A stretch of 6,238 nucleotides of DNA from Candidatus Woesearchaeota archaeon (lineage in GTDB: Archaea; Nanobdellota; Nanobdellia; Woesearchaeales; WALR01), in assembly GCA_015522765.1 (NCBI GenBank), contig WALR01000140.1:1-6238 (forward strand). Direction: 5' to 3'. The notes under the pieces were generated by a model. It was not told where the DNA came from and made no database searches. It was given only the letters and a program-made list of their open reading frames with translations. The position numbers were made by a program, and so were the translations under genes. This document shows positions 5,579-6,238 of the stretch, in pieces. Position 1 is the first letter of the stretch, and every line of letters begins with the position of its first letter.

Positions 5579-5746
5579 TCATCCAAAGAGAAGCTCAGTC
5601 AAAGTAAGAGTTTTTTCGGGATTCGTACCTTCCCGCGCAGGTTCAGGAACAGAGGGTGCAGTGTTTTTATATTGAATTTTTATACCTTCCTCACCCCCTT
5701 TGTAGGGAACATCCGCTGTACCCATTCCATTATCATAACCAGCCAT
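5579..5746 (-). CDS. Small uncharacterised protein (55 residues)
   Basis: I do not recognise this protein. The ORF starts with ATG behind a strong archaeal Shine-Dalgarno (GAGGTGG, 5 nt spacer) and is followed by a U-tract, which is why I list it. The product is glycine- and proline-rich, starts MAGYDNGMGTADVPYKGG, has no cysteine or membrane segment, and ends TLTLTELLFG; it is probably flexible. The frame is open further upstream: an ATG at 5821 would give 80 residues with a basic N-terminal extension, and a TATA-like sequence on the minus strand lies about 22 nt before it. Codons end in T more often (GGT, GAT, GTT, CCT) than in the flanking genes, which suggests either a recent arrival or a non-coding frame. 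No function is proposed. Confidence 0.45.
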   Translation of the reverse strand: MAGYDNGMGTADVPYKGGEEGIKIQYKNTAPSVPEPAREGTNPEKTLTLTELLFG

Positions 5747-5751
5747 AAAAA

Positions 5752-5758
5752 CCACCTC
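5752..5758 (-). promoter_or_regulatory. Shine-Dalgarno of the small ORF
   Basis: GAGGTGG on the minus strand, 5 nt before the ATG at 5746. It is one of the best matches in the window to the archaeal 16S rRNA 3' end. It is the main argument for starting at 5746 and for the ORF being real. Confidence 0.5.
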
Positions 5759-5837
5759 TACCCCTATCCTGCTTAAACCATTTTTAACTCTTTCCCAAAC
5801 TAATTGTCTTAAACAGGGCATCCCCTTTTTGGCAATC

Positions 5838-5848
5838 TTTTTATAATT
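5838..5848 (+). promoter_or_regulatory. TATA box for nop5, possibly shared with the divergent small ORF
   Basis: TTTTTATAATT has its core centred 24.5 nt before the nop5 ATG at 5868, and no Shine-Dalgarno lies between, so a leaderless nop5 mRNA is expected. On the minus strand the same bases read as a TATA box about 22 nt before an in-frame ATG at 5821. Confidence 0.55.
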
Positions 5849-5867
5849 CAACACCCCCCTAAGCTGT

Positions 5868-6238
5868 ATGAGATTCTTCAGGAACATTCTGGGATGCTTC
5901 GTGTTTGACGAGAACTATACATTAATAGAAAAAGCAGATTGTGAGAGGATAAAGGAGAGCTATCCCGGAATAAAAGAGGTTGAGGGGGAGGAGATTAAGA
6001 GGGTTCTGGAAGCACTCTACTCAGCTTCGTTATGGAGGGAGTTCAGGCGGGAGAACCTTAAATACACAGAGAAGCAGATAAGGGATTCATTCAGTCAGGA
6101 CCAGATAATCATCCAGCTCTCAGGCTCACTTATGGACATTGACAAAATGATAAACATAACATTCAACAGGCTGAGGTCATGGTTCTTCCTTCATCTGCCC
6201 GAGGCAGAGACTTCCAGCCCTGAGAGGTATGCCGCCCT
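5868..6238 (+). CDS. nop5: Nop5/Nop56-family box C/D RNP core protein, N-terminal part
   Basis: The first 123 residues of archaeal Nop5 are present; the gene runs off the right edge. Nop5 bridges L7Ae-bound box C/D guide RNA and the methylase fibrillarin to direct 2'-O-methylation of rRNA and tRNA. The visible part covers the N-terminal fibrillarin-binding domain (about 1-72) and the opening of the coiled-coil region (about 78-112). The latter follows the family pattern: a DQIIIQLSGSLMDIDKMIN stretch, then RLRSWFFLHLPEAE, matching the usual RLREWYxxHFPE. The final lysine- and Nop-domain portions are out of view. The start is ATG 5868: the frame is closed by TAA at 5844-5846, and no other start lies between. 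A fibrillarin gene commonly follows in archaea but is not visible here. Confidence 0.88.
   Translation, partial: MRFFRNILGCFVFDENYTLIEKADCERIKESYPGIKEVEGEEIKRVLEALYSASLWREFRRENLKYTEKQIRDSFSQDQIIIQLSGSLMDIDKMINITFNRLRSWFFLHLPEAETSSPERYAA

Noticed and set aside
5543..5776. Plus-strand open frame of 77 codons starting with a non-ATG codon
   Set aside because: It overlaps the probable terminator and the better supported minus-strand ORF, has no plus-strand ribosome site, and its composition is typical of a chance frame.
5458..5867. CRISPR array, tRNA or insertion sequence in the least gene-dense region
   Set aside because: No regularly spaced repeats, no cloverleaf pattern, and no terminal inverted repeats or transposase fragments are visible.

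Overview
The window looks archaeal, at roughly mid GC with strong use of AGG and ATA codons. The evidence is an archaeal Nop5 (box C/D RNP core protein), a two-module Lrp/AsnC-type regulator, an archaeal ubiquitin-like protein next to a TtuA/Ncs6-type tRNA thiolase, and recurring TATA boxes. In five genes the TATA box centre lies about 24.5 to 25.5 nt upstream of the chosen ATG, which implies leaderless mRNAs. Genes inside operons, and two others, instead have Shine-Dalgarno sequences. I cannot fix the lineage from the sequence; a DPANN or other deep-branching archaeon is possible but unproven.

Layout. 1-1009 (+): a regulator with two winged-helix/RAM-like modules. 1025-1071: an AT-rich palindrome with U-tracts on both strands, a likely shared terminator between convergent genes. 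1108-2127 (-): a membrane-anchored SurA-N-like chaperone fused to a CxxC thioredoxin fold. 2128-2243: a divergent promoter region. 2244-4499 (+): a compact four-gene cluster of a DUF167 protein, a ThiI-like NFLD/THUMP protein with a lost PP-loop, a 62-residue ubiquitin-like sulfur carrier ending in Gly-Gly, and a TtuA/Ncs6 thiolase. 4486-5457 (-): a glyoxylate/hydroxypyruvate reductase whose 3' end overlaps the thiolase by 14 bp. 5458-5867: mostly intergenic, with one small uncharacterised ORF (5579-5746, -), its probable terminator, and promoters. 5868-6238 (+): the N-terminal part of Nop5, cut by the window edge.

How the genes may work together. The central cluster reads as a tRNA sulfur-modification cassette. 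The ubiquitin-like protein would carry thiocarboxylate sulfur, the TtuA/Ncs6 protein would activate and thiolate uridine in tRNA, and the THUMP protein would bind tRNA. The third role is the unusual part: this protein keeps the ThiI architecture up to the GGLPVG junction, but the ATP-pyrophosphatase motif that should follow is gone. It may be a non-catalytic tRNA-binding partner. The E1-like enzyme needed to charge the carrier is not in the window. The remaining genes (regulation, envelope protein folding, 2-hydroxyacid metabolism, RNA methylation) have no obvious link to this cassette.
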